Shown here piece by piece: positions 61,304 through 64,000 of a stretch of DNA of 64,000 nucleotides. The position numbers were made by a program, and so were the translations under genes. The notes beneath the pieces are model-generated. The model ran no database searches. It was not told where the DNA came from and saw only the letters and a program-made list of their open reading frames with translations. The stretch covers positions 30,118,335-30,182,334 of the forward strand of contig NC_088788.1 in the NCBI RefSeq assembly GCF_949628265.1. Reading direction: 5' to 3'. Source of the stretch: Cloeon dipterum. Taxonomy: Eukaryota; Arthropoda; Insecta; Ephemeroptera; Baetidae. Each line of letters opens with the position of its first letter. Within the stretch, counting starts at the first letter, position 1.

Positions 61304-64000
61304 TGAGCGGATGGATGGACACCCCGCGCCTGTTAATGTTGCAGCATCATTCAAAAGTGAGCATCGGACGTGCTCCGGCTGCTCTGTGGTTGTCAACAAA
61401 AGAAACTCAGCCAGAAATGAATTTCAAATTGCTGCAATTGTATCTCACCTCACTCTCTCGCCGGCGAAAAGTGAACTTGAATTCATTATCCCGACTAAAG
61501 GAGTGGAAGTTGCGGAAAATGGGCTTAATTCGGGGTTGTTGACCTTCCCGACTTTTCACTCAAACTGGCAGGATTATTTCTGTCGGCTTTTTTTTTATCT
61601 CTGTGCAGATTTAATGTTTTTTCAATTTGATCTTACGGCATATCGATTGAAAAATATTTTCTCAATTATTTGAGAGGAATTCCTTGACTAATGCGTAAAA
61701 GGCAGGTAACGATGTACTTGATTCAGTAGAATAACTTACTCAAAACAAGCGAGTCGTGATTTAACCCGAAATGGAACGATCAATAACTGCATTTCTGACT
61801 CAGAGTGGGAAGTGAAAAATTGAATCTTAATAATATCGTAAATTTTTAAGCAAAAACAGATTTTTCATGGATAAAGTTTCATTATAAATTTTCACTCAGA
61901 TTAAAACCAGCACAAGATTGTATAAAATAATTAAAACGTTATTGCTAAAGGTATAACAATATTTATGCTGCTGTGGCACTCCCCTGGCATTTCTTATATA
62001 TTATTATAAAAGGTAGTAAATTGAAATTCCTCATTACAACTCAATATTGCCGGTCAACACAAATGCTGTGCAATAAATTTAATATCGATTGCAAACTTGG
62101 CCGCGATTCTAAAAATTAATATCCAATAACAGGTATGGTAGCTCTTTCTCTCTCGCGGCTGGAATTCCGGCGATCCAGCAAGTAAGATCAATACCGGTCG
62201 CCGGCATAAAAATATAGTTTATTAGCTGGCTGCAGGTCGGAACTGAGCCGAAGATAAGTGCAATTAAACGGAGGCTGTGCCGCTGCCGCGGCGTAATTAC
62301 CTCAAGAAGTAAGTCACGTCTGTAGCTCTTTTGCAGACTACTTTTGCTGCCTTGTGCCAATTGATTCGTGCGCGATAAAGGTCGTTAGCAAAAGCATAAA
62401 TTGGCCGGGACAAACTCAGTGCGCGCGCGTTTTATCGCGGGGTGGGTCCAGCGGATCACCGCTCAGGCCCTTTTACGGCGGGCGGTCGCATTAATCAGTT
62501 TACATATTATTGTTTCTCATTACGGAGCGAGTGGAGCGTGAGAGCCGAGATGCAAAGCAAAGCTAGACTCGTCGCCTCTTAATGTCAACTCGTTGCTTCC
62601 CATTAAGGCCGTGCGAGGATGATAAAAGTGCAGTAGCAGCATGCAATAAAATGAAAATTAACCGGCCAACTGCATTTCTCGTGCACTTTCCCATAATTTG
62701 CACGGCACGGTGTGAGAGAAAAAATGCCGTGTGCGCCAGAGAGGCTGCTAATGCGCATTTATATACCAACCAAAGAGAGAAAGACTGCTGCACCTCGCAG
62801 ACGCGGGTGATGCATACTATTTGCTTTGCTGCTGTTCTCACGACGCCTCTCTATGGATGGAATCGCGAATCTTCTGAAGCGGATGCATGATGCAACTGAA
62901 AAAGGCGTGCTCGTGATTTTTCAAAGTGAAGCCCCAATTAAAATTCGTGAGCAAAAATGTTTGAAGCACCACTGCAATCAATTCATATCAAAATTCAATC
63001 AAATATCAAATAGGAAAATATTTCATAGTTTTTATTGCCACAAAATCTTATTTTATAGGACAGCAGTTAGTTGCAGCCTTTTTTATGGGGAAGTCGTGTC
63101 CTAGGGAGGGCGGGATTGCACGCTGCCTAGAGCAGGAATGTGCGAGATAATTTTTGTCTTCACAATTTTACCCAAGCCAATCATCCCTAGTCAATCTGCG
63201 TAGAATAGAGCCAGTAATAATTTAATTTTTTTAATGTCACGTGTACAGTTGCCATGTTAACGAACCGTTTCGATTTTGCCATTGTATCATTAGATCACGA
63301 GATGTGTAAATCCCTGGCACATGCTATACCGTTGCAGAAAAAAATTAAATTCCACGAGGTGTCAGCTGATAGAAAGCAAATTGCAATCCATTGATTGGAA
63401 TTTCTGTCGCATCGATAGGCAGCACAAGTGCCATGCCATGATTTACAGTTGACCGCTGCGCTGACAATCGAGACAGTCGATCGACCCTGCCTGCGCCTAA
63501 CAATGCCTTGGTCTTTTTCTGCCATTACGCAACTTGGCAGTGACTTTGTCTCGGCGACATATTGGTATGGGCGACGGTGCACGCACTTTAACCTCCACGC
63601 AGAGTCCAGCAAAACGATTGACTCACGTTCGGTAAATTCACACGCCCCCGGAGACGTTCGTATGGACACGTTTGGCGCGCCGTTCGTTTCTCCGTGCCAA
63701 AAGCAGTGAAATGCACAACCGTCATCATTACCCACGGCGGGCTAATTGCTTTCGCACCTGAGAGGTTATCATTAGAAACCTTTTCCTAAATATAGGGCAA
63801 TTACTCTTGGCTGCACAGTTTATGACGTGGCTCCCTTTCTTATTGTTAATTGTGTGCTTCGGTAATGAAAGTATTTGTGTGCGGGAATACTTTTGCTCGA
63901 TGCCCAACTTAATTAGCCTTGCTGAAAGTTTAGCAGCTCGTGAAATGAGCAGTTAGTGAGCAACCGAGTTGGCTTGTGTCGCATTTAAAACAACCAAATT

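Larger units (their letters stand above)
52988..64000. other. Gene-poor region, part 4, to the window end
   Basis: Same pattern as the regions to the left, with strong CpG-rich islands at 55100-55540, 56930-57320, 58540-58980 and 62400-62480. A 146-codon open frame on the minus strand at 63295-63735 lies in GC-richer sequence and overlaps a 93-codon frame on the plus strand, so it is not counted as a gene. No RNA gene is seen. Confidence 0.5.

Noticed and set aside
63295..63735. 146-codon minus-strand frame
   Set aside because: It lies in GC-richer sequence with an overlapping 93-codon frame on the plus strand; no domain, signal peptide or splice site supports it.
19840..64000. Conserved animal microRNAs, snRNAs or further tRNAs in the desert
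   Set aside because: I looked by eye for common insect microRNAs (let-7, miR-1, miR-7, miR-8, miR-9, miR-10, miR-34, miR-124, miR-184 and others) and found no match; a covariance-model scan would be needed to be sure.
1..64000. CRISPR arrays, bacterial operons or phage elements
   Set aside because: The window is eukaryotic, with spliced genes throughout; no regularly spaced direct repeats were seen.

Overview
The window looks like nuclear DNA from an arthropod, most likely an insect. Genes are split by many short GT-AG introns (mostly 50-230 bp), the DNA between genes is AT-rich, CpG is not depleted, there is a eukaryotic cytosolic tRNA, and the encoded proteins are animal families. The species cannot be named from the sequence alone.

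All genes I can support with confidence lie in the first 20 kb. From left to right: (1) the 3' two thirds of a MARF1 (meiosis regulator and mRNA stability factor 1) gene, + strand, 662-5377, with an RRM and a LOTUS-domain array; (2) converging on it, a TFIIIC subunit gene (GTF3C2/TFIIIC110, WD40), - strand, about 14182-6864, carrying several zinc-finger-like modules; (3) inside one GTF3C2 intron, an intact tRNA-Gln(CTG) and a decayed copy of it, both on the + strand; (4) head to head with GTF3C2, a nucleolin-like RRM/RGG protein, + strand, 14897-16462; (5) mitochondrial ribosomal protein bL12m, + strand, 17027-18287; (6) complex I subunit NDUFB10 (PDSW), + strand, 19075-19838. For all genes except GTF3C2 the exons were joined by hand and the codon phase agrees at every junction. 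GTF3C2 has one unresolved junction and an uncertain first exon.

Functionally, genes 2-5 concern RNA polymerase III transcription, tRNA supply, nucleolar/ribosome work and the mitochondrial ribosome, next to a respiratory-chain subunit. This is a small growth and translation neighbourhood. MARF1 is an RNA-silencing factor best known from the germ line.

From 19.84 kb to the end (about 44 kb) I find no recognisable protein gene. The stretch alternates AT-rich DNA with CpG-containing GC-richer islands, and holds microsatellites, a diverged repeat pair with coding-like substitutions, a 37-codon terminal-exon-like ORF at 20.9 kb and a few weak exon or promoter candidates. It could be a regulatory desert or one or more very long introns; sequence alone cannot decide.
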